A DNA stretch of 32,459 nucleotides, taken from Candidatus Woesearchaeota archaeon (lineage in GTDB: Archaea > Nanobdellota > Nanobdellia > Woesearchaeales > UBA11716). Within the stretch, counting starts at the first letter, position 1. Each line of letters starts with the position of its first letter. The notes under the pieces were generated by a model, which was given only the letters and a program-made list of their open reading frames with translations, made no database searches and was not told where the DNA came from. Shown piece after piece: positions 24,836-32,459 of the stretch. A program made the position numbers and the translations under genes. The stretch covers positions 1 to 32,459 of the forward strand of contig DUKR01000031.1 in the NCBI GenBank assembly GCA_013329175.1. The letters are read 5' to 3'.

Positions 24836-25498
24836 ATGCTCAGCGACGACTATGCCTACGGAAACTGGATTATTGTGGTTAGCCTGATAGCTCTTGCCCT
24901 CTTCTTCATCACAAAATACATTCCCTTAAGGACCAGGTTTGAGAAGCGGACTGGAGGAGTGCTGCTTGCCTTCTTTACGGCACTCTTTGCCGAGATGTAT
25001 GGCATTCCGCTGACAATTTACCTTCTCTCCTCGTTTTTTGGCGTGCAGATCCCCTTCACCCACCAGTATGGCCATCTCCTTGCCTATGCATTCACGTTTA
25101 TCGGCATCCCCATCCTCTATGGGTGGATATTCGTGATGGCAGTAAGCACCATCATGCTGCTCATAGGAATAGGCCTCATCATCAAGGGATGGAAGGCAGT
25201 CTATCATGCCAAAGGAAGCATGGTGACCACAGGCATCTACGCAAAAATCAGGCATCCTCAGTATACAGGGATTTTCATTATCATTACTGCATTCATCATC
25301 CAGTGGCCTACGTTAATTACCCTCATCATGTACCCTTTTCTTGTGGTGATGTACTACAGGCTTGCGCTTCGTGAGGAAAAAGAGGTGATGCTGCGTTTTC
25401 CTGCCAGATACTCAGCTTACCAGAGGAAAACGCCAATGTTTTTCCCTTCACTGCTGAAGCAGAAAATCAGGAGACGACTACCCAATGCAAAAGCCTGA
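24836..25498 (+). CDS. Isoprenylcysteine methyltransferase (ICMT) family membrane enzyme
   Basis: 220 residues with about five membrane helices. The C-terminal half carries the ICMT/PEMT pattern: VTTGIYAKIRHPQYTG (cofactor site), then LREEKEVMLRFPARYSAYQRKTPMFFP. The family methylates the carboxyl of prenylated C-terminal cysteine in eukaryotes; archaeal and bacterial members have mostly unknown substrates. It lies downstream of the inverted-repeat structure. Whether it acts on the C-terminal cysteines seen elsewhere in this window is speculation. Confidence 0.85.
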   Translation: MLSDDYAYGNWIIVVSLIALALFFITKYIPLRTRFEKRTGGVLLAFFTALFAEMYGIPLTIYLLSSFFGVQIPFTHQYGHLLAYAFTFIGIPILYGWIFVMAVSTIMLLIGIGLIIKGWKAVYHAKGSMVTTGIYAKIRHPQYTGIFIIITAFIIQWPTLITLIMYPFLVVMYYRLALREEKEVMLRFPARYSAYQRKTPMFFPSLLKQKIRRRLPNAKA

Positions 25499-25535
25499 TG
25501 GATGCACCATCACCAAAGGAGAAAAAGAAAAACGC

Positions 25536-25613
25536 ATGACCGTGCGCCTTTGCACCATGCTTGAGGAGTGTGAATGCAATGAAGAAAACTGTTGCCGTAA
25601 AAAAAAGCCATAA
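25536..25613 (+). CDS. Possible 25-residue Cys-rich peptide
   Basis: ATG at 25536 opens a 25-codon frame with six charged residues near the end and five cysteines (LCTM, ECECNEENCC). It overlaps the start of the next gene by 35 bases in another frame. The spacing to GGAG is long (about 14 bases). Cysteine density suits a metal-binding peptide, but chance is possible. Confidence 0.25.
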   Translation: MTVRLCTMLEECECNEENCCRKKKP

Positions 25614-25830
25614 CCACAGCAATCACCTGCTGCTGATGGCACTTTGCTGCATAGCTCCGATACTCATCGCAGCCCTTGCTGTCTATGCCTTTGGCCTCAA
25701 CAGGAGCTATCTTGCCTGGGCAGCTCTCATCGGCTGCATGCTCATGCACGTCTTCATGATAAAGGGCTGCCATAAGGAAGAAGAAGCAGGCATGAATAAA
25801 AACAGCAAAGAGCAGGAGAAGTGCCACTGA
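25579..25830 (+). CDS. Small two-helix membrane protein (DUF2933-like?)
   Basis: 83 residues with a His-rich start (KKSHNHSNHLL), two hydrophobic helices (about 18-38 and 43-61), a KGCHKEEE motif and a terminal KCH. Small proteins of this layout (DUF2933-like) are common beside copper ATPases; the match is loose. GGAG lies upstream of the ATG at 25579; a TTG at 25561 in the same frame is less likely. It precedes the ATPase gene by 27 bases. Confidence 0.65.
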   Translation: MKKTVAVKKSHNHSNHLLLMALCCIAPILIAALAVYAFGLNRSYLAWAALIGCMLMHVFMIKGCHKEEEAGMNKNSKEQEKCH

Positions 25831-25857
25831 GTATGGTGGCAATAAAAGAAGTGCACA

Positions 25858-28113
25858 GTGGCTAAATACCCTAGCAATAAAGTGACTCTCGCACTCAAAG
25901 TGAGGGGTATGGACAACTCGCACTGCGTCCACATCGTAGGCTCTGCCCTCGACAGGCTTGAGGGCATCATTGACAAAAAGCTTTCAGCAAATGAAAAGGC
26001 AGCAATTACATTCAACCCCAAAATAGTTACTGCAGAGCGCATCAGGCAGATAATCAATGACGCTGGATACGATACCTATGAGGAAAGCACTGGCATTGCT
26101 GACCGGGAAAAGGAAGACCGCAAAAAAGAGATTCAGAGCCTGAAGAAAAAGACCTTTATCTCAGCAGTGCTTGGCCTTCCCCTTCTCTATCTTGCGATGG
26201 CTCGCCATATTGGCCTTCCCACCATTGAAGACATATCCCTTCTGGCTATCATCCAGTTCCTCTTTACAACGCCCATCATGCTCCTTGGCTATCAGCTCTT
26301 CACTAAGGGGTTTCGTTCCCTCATCAAGGCAAAGACAGCAAACATGGACACCCTCATCGCTATTGGAACAGGCGCTGCCTACGCCTACAGCCTCATAGCA
26401 TCAGCTTTCATCCTTTCAGGAAGCACCCTCTTTGGGAAAGAGGATATCTACTTTGAAGTTGCCGGTCTTCTTATCGTCTTCATCCTGCTTGGCAGATACT
26501 TTGAGGCAGTCGTTAAAGGCAGGACATCTGAGGCCATTAAAAAGCTCATGGGTCTTGCGGCAAAAACTGCCATCGTCATCAGGGATGGAAAAGAGCAGGA
26601 AGTGCAAATTGACGCTGTCATTGTCGGCGATGATGTCGTTGTCAAACCAGGGCAGAAGATTCCGGTTGATGGCGTTGTGCTTTCTGGCCATTCGTCAGTT
26701 GACGAGAGCATGGTGTCAGGCGAAAGTATCCCTGTCGAAAAGACAAAGGGAAGCAAGGTCATCGGTGTAACTATCAACAGGACAGGGGCATTCACCTTTA
26801 GGGCGACAAAGATAGGAAAAGACACCATGCTTGCCCAAATCATCAAATTGGTCGAGGATGCGCAGGCAAGTAAGGCTCCCATCCAGAAGCTTGCCGATAC
26901 CATCTCAGCCTATTTTGTCCCTGTCGTCGTTGGCATAGGCATCATTGCAGCGATCACCTGGTATCTTCTGGGCATGGGCTTTTTGTTCTCTTTCACTATA
27001 CTTATCGCTGTCCTGATTATCGCCTGCCCCTGCGCTCTTGGCCTTGCAACACCCACTGCCGTCATGATGGGCACAGGCAAAGGAGCAGAGCATGGCATCC
27101 TCATCAAGAGTGCTGAGGCCCTTCAGAAGACAGGAAAGCTCTCGGTAGTCATATTTGATAAGACCGGGACGATCACCAAAGGGAAACCCGAAGTGACTGA
27201 CATCGTCAGGGCAGGGACAGGAAGGCTTGATGAAAAGGAATTGCTCAGGCTTGCGGCAATCGCCGAAAAGAAGTCAGAGCATCCTCTGGCCGAAGCGATT
27301 CTTGCAAAAGCAAAGCTCCTCAAGCTGGATGTTCCTAACCCTTCATCATTCAATGCTGTTGCTGGCCAGGGTATTGAAGCAGCATCAGGGAGAGCCACAA
27401 TCCTGCTTGGCAACAGGAAGCTCATGCAGACAAAGGGCGTTCCCATAGATGGCATCAAAGGGCAGCTTGCAGGGCTGGAGCGTGAAGGAAAGACCGCAAT
27501 GCTCATAGCAGTCAATGGCAAAGCAGCAGGCGTCATTGCAGTCGCTGACACTATCAAAGAGCAGTCAGCAAAAGCTATAGCGAATCTTCAGGCAATGGGC
27601 ATTGCAACCTACATGCTCACCGGCGACAATGAGACTACTGCCAGGGCAATAGCACGTCAGGCAGGCATCCAGAATGTCCTTGCAGAAGTCATGCCTCAGG
27701 ACAAGGAAGAGGAGGTCAAAAAGCTTCAGGAGAAAGGCGAGGTTGTAGCAATGGTTGGCGACGGCATCAACGATGCTCCCGCATTGACGCAGGCAGATGT
27801 GGGAATTGCAATTGGCTCGGGAACTGATGTTGCTATTGAGTCAGGCGACATCGTTCTCGTGAAGAATGAACTGTCCGACGTAGTTTCCGCTATCAACCTC
27901 AGCCGCTACACTCTCAAGAAAATCAAGCAGAATCTCTTCTGGGCCTTCATCTACAATATATTAGGCATACCAGTTGCAGCAGGCATCCTCTATCCCTTCA
28001 CTGGGTTCCTCCTGAATCCAGTCATTGCAGGAGCTGCTATGGCCTTCAGCTCGGTATCGGTTGTTGCAAATTCACTGATGATGAAACGATATAGTTTAGG
28101 TAGGGGGAGGTGA
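25858..28113 (+). CDS. copA: Cu(I) P1B-type ATPase 1
   Basis: 751 residues. An N-terminal HMA domain has a changed site, GMDNSHC (17-23), with one Cys instead of CxxC. The core is complete: SGES actuator motif, the CPC ion site (C390-P391-C392), DKTGT (D434), TGDN, and GDGINDAPAL (about 634). YNILGIP and MAFSSVSVVANS in the last helices carry the P1B-1 residues for Cu(I). It exports copper. A GTG is the start codon; its ribosome site is weak. The family also includes silver-transporting members. Confidence 0.93.
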   Translation: MAKYPSNKVTLALKVRGMDNSHCVHIVGSALDRLEGIIDKKLSANEKAAITFNPKIVTAERIRQIINDAGYDTYEESTGIADREKEDRKKEIQSLKKKTFISAVLGLPLLYLAMARHIGLPTIEDISLLAIIQFLFTTPIMLLGYQLFTKGFRSLIKAKTANMDTLIAIGTGAAYAYSLIASAFILSGSTLFGKEDIYFEVAGLLIVFILLGRYFEAVVKGRTSEAIKKLMGLAAKTAIVIRDGKEQEVQIDAVIVGDDVVVKPGQKIPVDGVVLSGHSSVDESMVSGESIPVEKTKGSKVIGVTINRTGAFTFRATKIGKDTMLAQIIKLVEDAQASKAPIQKLADTISAYFVPVVVGIGIIAAITWYLLGMGFLFSFTILIAVLIIACPCALGLATPTAVMMGTGKGAEHGILIKSAEALQKTGKLSVVIFDKTGTITKGKPEVTDIVRAGTGRLDEKELLRLAAIAEKKSEHPLAEAILAKAKLLKLDVPNPSSFNAVAGQGIEAASGRATILLGNRKLMQTKGVPIDGIKGQLAGLEREGKTAMLIAVNGKAAGVIAVADTIKEQSAKAIANLQAMGIATYMLTGDNETTARAIARQAGIQNVLAEVMPQDKEEEVKKLQEKGEVVAMVGDGINDAPALTQADVGIAIGSGTDVAIESGDIVLVKNELSDVVSAINLSRYTLKKIKQNLFWAFIYNILGIPVAAGILYPFTGFLLNPVIAGAAMAFSSVSVVANSLMMKRYSLGRGR

Positions 28114-28155
28114 AATCCAAAAATAATCGCAGAGGTTCATTTAGGGAAAGCCTTT

Positions 28156-28198
28156 CTAAACGTTTTAAACTATAAATTTCAGCTTTTTAAACGGTTGG
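28156..28198 (+). promoter_or_regulatory. Candidate promoter and operator before copZ
   Basis: TATAAATTT (28171-28179) is flanked by TTTTAAAC at about 28163-28170 and again at 28185-28192, each in an AACG/ACGG setting. The repeats around a TATA box look like an operator. The distance to the start (about 110 bases) is long. The 170-base gap holds nothing else obvious. Confidence 0.4.
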
Positions 28199-28284
28199 CA
28201 AGGCAATTTACAATACGAATGATATTAATACTACCCGCTGTTACAAAATGAAAAAAAAATAGAGAGGCCCCAGAGGGATTACAG

Positions 28285-28494
28285 ATGGCAAAAAAAACAC
28301 TTAACCTGAGCATAAAGGGCATGCACTGCCCAAGCTGTGAAGCGCTTATCAAGGACATTGCAGGCGACTGCAAGGCAGACGTCAAGTCAATCTCCCACAA
28401 GACCGGCAAAGCAGAGGTATCTATAGAAGAAAAAGACCTGCCAGCATTCAAAAAAGAGATGGCAAAAGAAGGCTATACGGTGGAACAGGTATGA
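28285..28494 (+). CDS. copZ: Copper chaperone, CopZ-like HMA protein
   Basis: 69 residues, one HMA domain with the metal site GMHCPSC (C14, C17 or thereabouts). CopZ-type proteins carry Cu(I) in the cytoplasm to ATPases. The residues around the site (IKGMHCPSCEALI) match the family. Its TGA overlaps the ATG of the next gene. A promoter lies upstream. Confidence 0.9.
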   Translation: MAKKTLNLSIKGMHCPSCEALIKDIAGDCKADVKSISHKTGKAEVSIEEKDLPAFKKEMAKEGYTVEQV

Positions 28495-29402
28495 CAACAA
28501 CAATCTATGTCCCTGACATCGAATGCGATTCCTGTGTCAGGCTTATCGGACGCAGGCTTGCTGGCAAAGGCATAACAGGCTACACCATAACAGGAGATAT
28601 CCTTCTTCTTGAAGATTCCGAGAAGGCAAATGACGTCATCAAGGAAATTAAATCACTAGGCTTCCGGGCATCAACAAGCCCATTTGACAGGAAGTCTTTC
28701 AAAGAGCGCTTTCGGGACTTCAGGGAAAACAAAGAGAAATACCAGACAGAGAGAGAAGGCATTGAGACAGCCTTAGGCGTCTTTGGCCTCCTGGCAGCAA
28801 TAACCATCGTGGCCTATGTAGGCTTTCTTAACAGAATCCCAAACTTCCTGCATAATTACGGCTGGTGGCTCTTCTACCTGCTTATAGCAATCACAGCAAT
28901 AGGCGCAGCTCTCTGGCACTACACAGCTTACCGGGCAAAATTCACCTGCATGGTTGGCATGATGGTCGGCATGACCTTTGGCATGCAGACAGGGATGATG
29001 CTTGGCGCAATAATTGGTGCGACAAACGGCTTCTTCATAGGTTCAATGATTGGCATGCTCATCGGAACAGCAGCAGGCGTAGTAACAGGCAAATGCTGCG
29101 GTGTCATGGGCATCATGGAAGGCATGATGGCAGGCGTCATGGGCGGCACCATGGGCCCGATGATTTCGGTCATGATGTTCTCAGACCATCTGCTTTGGTT
29201 CATGCCCTTCTTTATGCTCATAAACATCGTCATCATCATCGGCCTCTCCTATCTGCTCTTTGAGGAGGTCGTTGAGCAGAATAAGGAAATCATACGAAAG
29301 CCTGCTGACTTTCTTACCGTAGCGTCGCTTTCCATCATTGCAGCGTTCCTTCTTGGAGCGCTCATGCTCTACGGGCCAACATCAGCATTGCTCACATTTT
29401 GA
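28491..29402 (+). CDS. HMA-like domain fused to Met-rich membrane domain
   Basis: 303 residues. The N-terminal 65 form an HMA-like domain with IECDSCVR (CxxC). A charged linker (66-90) leads to about seven membrane helices. From about 145 to 235 the membrane part is packed with Met and Gly: MVGMMVGMTFGMQTGMML, then KCCGVMGIMEGMMAGVM. Such Met arrays can form a Cu(I) path, as in Ctr-type transporters, though this is not Ctr. A copper transport or transfer role is inferred. It is coupled to copZ by ATGA overlap. Confidence 0.8.
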   Translation: MTTTIYVPDIECDSCVRLIGRRLAGKGITGYTITGDILLLEDSEKANDVIKEIKSLGFRASTSPFDRKSFKERFRDFRENKEKYQTEREGIETALGVFGLLAAITIVAYVGFLNRIPNFLHNYGWWLFYLLIAITAIGAALWHYTAYRAKFTCMVGMMVGMTFGMQTGMMLGAIIGATNGFFIGSMIGMLIGTAAGVVTGKCCGVMGIMEGMMAGVMGGTMGPMISVMMFSDHLLWFMPFFMLINIVIIIGLSYLLFEEVVEQNKEIIRKPADFLTVASLSIIAAFLLGALMLYGPTSALLTF

Positions 29403-29413
29403 GGTGAAAAACA

Positions 29414-29941
29414 ATGAAACAAATCATACGATACAGCGCCTTTGGCGGCGCAACTCTTGCCATCGCTGCTATCCTGTTCTTCTCATTTACAGCATCAGGA
29501 ATAGCAACTGTAGGTGCAGTCACAGGAAACGCAGTCAAAGATGCAGTAAAAAGCCAAGTATCAGCTAACGGTATTCAGGAAGTCGCGCTTTCCTATAAAA
29601 ATTATCAGTATCTCCTTGAGCCATCCACGCTTACAAAAGGCGTCCCCGTCAGGATGACGGTTGATCTTGCCACGGTCAATGGGTGCCTGCGTGACATTGT
29701 CATTGCCTCTTTTGGTGTGCGAAAGCGCGTAGCAGAGGGCGACAATATCATAGAATTCACCCCGGACAAGGCAGGAACCTTCACCATCGCCTGCTCCATG
29801 AACATGGGCCGCGGCACCTTTGAAGTTGTCGAGCCTGACGGTACGCAATCTTCATATCAGGAGACAGCTCCATCAGTAGCAGCAGGAGCTGCAAGTTGCG
29901 GCGCATCCGGAAGCGGCTGTGGCTGCGGTGGAATGAGATAA
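29414..29941 (+). CDS. Anchored cupredoxin-like protein with Cys-rich tail
   Basis: 175 residues. A signal anchor (about 8-30) precedes a cupredoxin domain (about 55-137) with likely copper ligands C91 (NGCLRD), C127, M129 and M131 (ACSMNMGRGTF). The C-terminus is rich in Gly and Cys (C162, C169, C171), ending CGCGGMR. Cupredoxins of this type bind copper outside the cell, as electron carriers or buffers. GAGGTGA precedes the ATG. It sits 11 bases after the Met-rich protein and before the second ATPase. Confidence 0.85.
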   Translation: MKQIIRYSAFGGATLAIAAILFFSFTASGIATVGAVTGNAVKDAVKSQVSANGIQEVALSYKNYQYLLEPSTLTKGVPVRMTVDLATVNGCLRDIVIASFGVRKRVAEGDNIIEFTPDKAGTFTIACSMNMGRGTFEVVEPDGTQSSYQETAPSVAAGAASCGASGSGCGCGGMR

Positions 29942-29965
29942 TCAGTCTCTTTTGAGCCGTTGAAA

Positions 29966-32149
29966 ATGAAACACACAACACTCAACATCACAGGCATGCA
30001 TTGCGCATCCTGCTCGGCAGTCATCAACAGGGCGCTTAACAAAGCAGAGGGCGTAACAAAGGCAAACGTCAACATTGCAACGAACAAAGCGACCATAACA
30101 TACGATGAAAAGAAGATAGATATTCCCAGAATCATTGCAGCAATAAAAAATAAAGGCTATGGTGCAGGCGTTGCTGACGGCAAGGACAATACAGAGGCTC
30201 AGCAGGAGAAGCAGAAGCTTGAGATAAAGGCGCTCATGTTCCAGTTCACGATGGGATGCATCCTCTCCCTTCCCATCCTCATTCTTGGCATGTTCTTCAT
30301 GCAAAGCCCTATCCCCTATCAGGACTTCATCATGTGGACGCTTGCCACCCCTGTTCAGTTCATCGTCGCTGCGCCTATGTACCAGAGTGCATGGCAAGCT
30401 TTGAAAGGAAAATCAGCAAACATGGATACCCTGATTGTGATGGGAACTTCAGCAGCCTACTTTTACAGCCTCTATGCCCTTTTTTCAGGCAATGGCTACC
30501 TTTACTTTGAGGCAAGCGCGGTCCTCATCACTGTTGTCGTCCTTGGCCGATTATTGGAAGCAAAAGCAAAAGGAAAGGCAAGCGACGCCATAAAGCGCCT
30601 CATAGGCCTTAAGCCAAAGACTGCCCTTGTGATTCGCAATGGCAGGGAGGAGAATATAGCGGTTGATGAGGTCATGGAAGGCGACCTTATCATCGTCAAG
30701 CCAGGCGAGAAAGTGCCAGTTGATGGCATCATCACTGAGGGCAATTCAGCAATAGACGAATCCATGGTTACTGGCGAATCGCTTCCTGTAGAGAAGAAAA
30801 AGGGTGATGCAGTGATAGGCGCAACCATCAATAAGCACGGCTCATTCACCTTCAAAGCGACAAAGGTAGGAGCAAACACTACACTTGCCCAGATCATCAG
30901 GCTTATAGAGGAAGCGCAGGGAAGCAAGGCTCCTATCCAGCGCTTTGCCGATACCGTCTCAGCCTATTTTGTCCCCGCAGTGCTCGTCATTGCAGCCCTG
31001 ACCTTCATAGGATGGATGACTTTCGGCAATAAAGACCTCAGTTTCGCTCTTATAACTACCGTAGCAGTCCTCGTCATTGCCTGCCCTTGTGCTTTGGGCC
31101 TTGCCACCCCTACCGCAATCATGGTAGGCACGGGAAAAGGCGCAAGGGAGGGAATCCTCATCAAAGGAGGTGAGGCACTGGAAAAAGCCCATAAGATAAA
31201 GCACGTCATCCTGGATAAGACAGGGACAATAACCAAGGGCAAGCCTGAAGTAACTGACATCATCCCTTTAGGCAAACAGGCAAGAAAGGCAGTGCTTGAG
31301 ATTGCAGCATCCATAGAGAAAGGAAGCGAGCATCCCTTGGCTGAAGCGATTGTTGCAGAAGGAAAAAAAGAGGGCATTTCCCTCAAAAAGGCTTCGGCTT
31401 TCAGAGCAATCCCTGGCCACGGCATCACGGCAAAGATTGCAGGAAAAGCCTATCACCTTGGAAACGCAAGGCTTATGAAAAAGCTTGGCGTGCCGCTCAC
31501 CAGATACCAGCAGGAGATCCATGCCCTTGAGTCTGACGGAAAGACTGCAATGCTCCTTGCCAAAGGAAAATCCCTTCTTTGCATCATTGCTGTCGCTGAC
31601 ACCATCAAGGAAAGTTCACCTGATGCCATAGCGCTCCTGCACAGGATGGGCATCAGGACATACATGATAACTGGCGATAATGAGCGTACGGCAAAAGCCA
31701 TAGCAAAGAAGGCAGGAGTAGATACGGTTTTTGCAGAAGTGTTGCCTGAAGACAAGGCCAAGCATGTGCAAAATCTTCAGAAAAGCGGAGCCGTTGCCAT
31801 GGTGGGCGACGGCATCAATGATGCTCCAGCGTTAGCCCAGGCAGACATTGGGATTGCCATGGGCTCAGGGACTGACGTTGCCATGGAAACAGGCGACATC
31901 GTCCTCATGCAGGACGACCTGGTGGGTGTCGCAAAAGCCATCAGGCTTAGCAGGCTCACCATGGCAAAGATCAGGCAGAACATGTTCTGGGCACTGGTGT
32001 ACAACACCTTAGGGATTCCTGTTGCTGCGGGCCTTCTCTATCCCTTCACGGGCTGGCTGCTTTCGCCTATCATTGCAGGGGCAGCTATGGCATTGAGCAG
32101 CGTTTCGGTTGTGAGCAATTCATTGCTATTGAGGATGAAGAGGTTATGA
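29966..32149 (+). CDS. copA: Cu(I) P1B-type ATPase 2
   Basis: 727 residues. An intact HMA domain has GMHCASC (C13, C16). The core has TGES, CPC (C373-P374-C375), DKTGT (D417), TGDN and GDGINDAPAL. YNTLGIP and MALSSVSVVSNS mark the Cu(I) subgroup. It differs from ATPase 1 in keeping the N-terminal CxxC. The two may differ in direction of use, location or affinity; the sequence does not tell which. A TTG at 29960 could be the start; ATG 29966 is preferred. It ends the copZ operon. Confidence 0.94.
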   Translation: MKHTTLNITGMHCASCSAVINRALNKAEGVTKANVNIATNKATITYDEKKIDIPRIIAAIKNKGYGAGVADGKDNTEAQQEKQKLEIKALMFQFTMGCILSLPILILGMFFMQSPIPYQDFIMWTLATPVQFIVAAPMYQSAWQALKGKSANMDTLIVMGTSAAYFYSLYALFSGNGYLYFEASAVLITVVVLGRLLEAKAKGKASDAIKRLIGLKPKTALVIRNGREENIAVDEVMEGDLIIVKPGEKVPVDGIITEGNSAIDESMVTGESLPVEKKKGDAVIGATINKHGSFTFKATKVGANTTLAQIIRLIEEAQGSKAPIQRFADTVSAYFVPAVLVIAALTFIGWMTFGNKDLSFALITTVAVLVIACPCALGLATPTAIMVGTGKGAREGILIKGGEALEKAHKIKHVILDKTGTITKGKPEVTDIIPLGKQARKAVLEIAASIEKGSEHPLAEAIVAEGKKEGISLKKASAFRAIPGHGITAKIAGKAYHLGNARLMKKLGVPLTRYQQEIHALESDGKTAMLLAKGKSLLCIIAVADTIKESSPDAIALLHRMGIRTYMITGDNERTAKAIAKKAGVDTVFAEVLPEDKAKHVQNLQKSGAVAMVGDGINDAPALAQADIGIAMGSGTDVAMETGDIVLMQDDLVGVAKAIRLSRLTMAKIRQNMFWALVYNTLGIPVAAGLLYPFTGWLLSPIIAGAAMALSSVSVVSNSLLLRMKRL

Positions 32150-32195
32150 ATGTGAAGGCTCACAGTCTCTTGATATCATAACAGTTATTGACATT

Positions 32196-32266
32196 TGTGT
32201 TTTCTGCTCGAAGGAGTGAAAAATGCAAAGGAACGAGGAGAAGCAGGCAGCACAGCAGAAAACACA
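32196..32266. repeat. Inverted 13-bp word, also present at 24749
   Basis: TGTGTTTTCTGCT (32196-32208) is the exact reverse complement of AGCAGAAAACACA (32254-32266), 45 bases apart. The same 13-base word occurs at 24749-24761, where it also pairs with a nearby complement. Its role is unknown. Confidence 0.6.
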
Positions 32267-32330
32267 GCAGGCAGCACATCGCTTCAGGATTGAGCGCTGC
32301 GCGAGCCATTGCCGCAGTGTAGCGCACTGA
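32223..32330 (+). CDS. Possible 35-residue ORF
   Basis: AAGGAGTGA lies six or so bases before the ATG at 32223. The 35 codons give a Gln/Ala-rich start (EKQAAQQKTQQAA) and a basic Cys/His end (RCASHCRS). The second copy of the 13-bp word lies inside it. No family is recognised. The ribosome site is good but the length allows chance. Confidence 0.3.
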   Translation: MQRNEEKQAAQQKTQQAAHRFRIERCASHCRSVAH

Positions 32331-32343
32331 GCAGGTGGGGTTG

Positions 32344-32459
32344 ATGGATGGGTGCTGGCACCGTGCACGACGGAATTTCCATGAGCTATCTCACCGTAGG
32401 CAAAAGGAGAGAGAACAGCAGCATCGCTTTTGGCAAAGTATAGAGAAATGCGTTGATTA
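32344..32459 (+). CDS. Possible partial gene at window end
   Basis: ATG 32344, preceded by GGTGGGG, opens a frame that runs off the end: 38 codons, highly basic (HRARRNF, SHRRQKERE). It could be the start of a real gene or chance. Confidence 0.25.
   Translation, partial: MDGCWHRARRNFHELSHRRQKEREQQHRFWQSIEKCVD

Noticed and set aside
25858..32149. Several antisense frames of 80-150 codons under the ATPase genes
   Set aside because: They mirror GC-rich codons of the real genes and show no motifs or ribosome sites.
1..32459. tRNA and rRNA genes
   Set aside because: I saw no cloverleaf or rRNA-like stretch; a covariance search would be needed to be certain.

Overview
The window reads as archaeal chromosome. 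Start codons are preceded by GGTGA/GGAGG-type ribosome sites or sit about 25 bases downstream of TATA boxes (leaderless style). Families typical of Archaea occur: a DUF835 sensor-regulator, FIST-linked signalling genes, P-loop-less KaiC-like proteins, and a C2H2 finger fused to a membrane helix. Small secreted and membrane proteins of unknown family are frequent. I infer a DPANN-like archaeon (for example a Woesearchaeota/Pacearchaeota relative), but no rRNA or marker gene confirms this. Most of the window looks like accessory DNA devoted to copper and thiol handling, signalling and defence.

Region 1 (1-8303). Seven minus-strand genes form an apparent operon (6440 down to 201): a Cys-rich anchored protein, a 75-residue anchored peptide, a three-repeat thioredoxin-fold protein, CcdA, a zinc-finger/DUF3105-like membrane protein, a multicopper oxidase lipoprotein and a small membrane protein. 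It is transcribed divergently from a membrane-bound Cache-DUF835-winged-helix protein, with a TATA box on each side of the shared intergenic space. The simplest reading is an extracytoplasmic copper/thiol redox operon with its own sensor-regulator. Two of its products end in the same tail, LPxMVGGC.

Region 2 (8333-10861). Minus-strand genes for a UPF0158-like protein, a pRiA4b ORF-3-like protein and a frameshifted KilA-N-type gene.

Region 3 (11263-16803). A compact plus-strand signalling operon: FIST domain protein, coiled-coil linker protein, Cache-HAMP histidine kinase, two single-domain response regulators and two paralogous KaiC/RecA-like proteins without a P-loop. The first regulator seems to lack a normal start codon.

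Region 4 (16923-20914). An AT-rich type III restriction-modification operon on the minus strand: a 48-residue ribbon-helix-helix-like protein, Mod and Res, with a 10-bp direct repeat at the promoter.

Region 5 (21123-32459). A plus-strand metal (mainly copper) island: DUF302, small membrane proteins, a DUF411 lipoprotein, a Met/Gly-rich protein, an isoprenylcysteine-methyltransferase-family enzyme, two Cu(I) P1B ATPases, a CopZ-like chaperone, an HMA plus Met-rich membrane protein and a cupredoxin.

Two non-coding structures stand out. The first is an ~86-bp palindromic repeat in three copies (about 19-108, 10692-10781 and 16840-16919); one copy lies in frame inside the KilA-N-type gene. The second is a three-armed inverted repeat at 24691-24807, upstream of the methyltransferase, that can form mutually exclusive stems.
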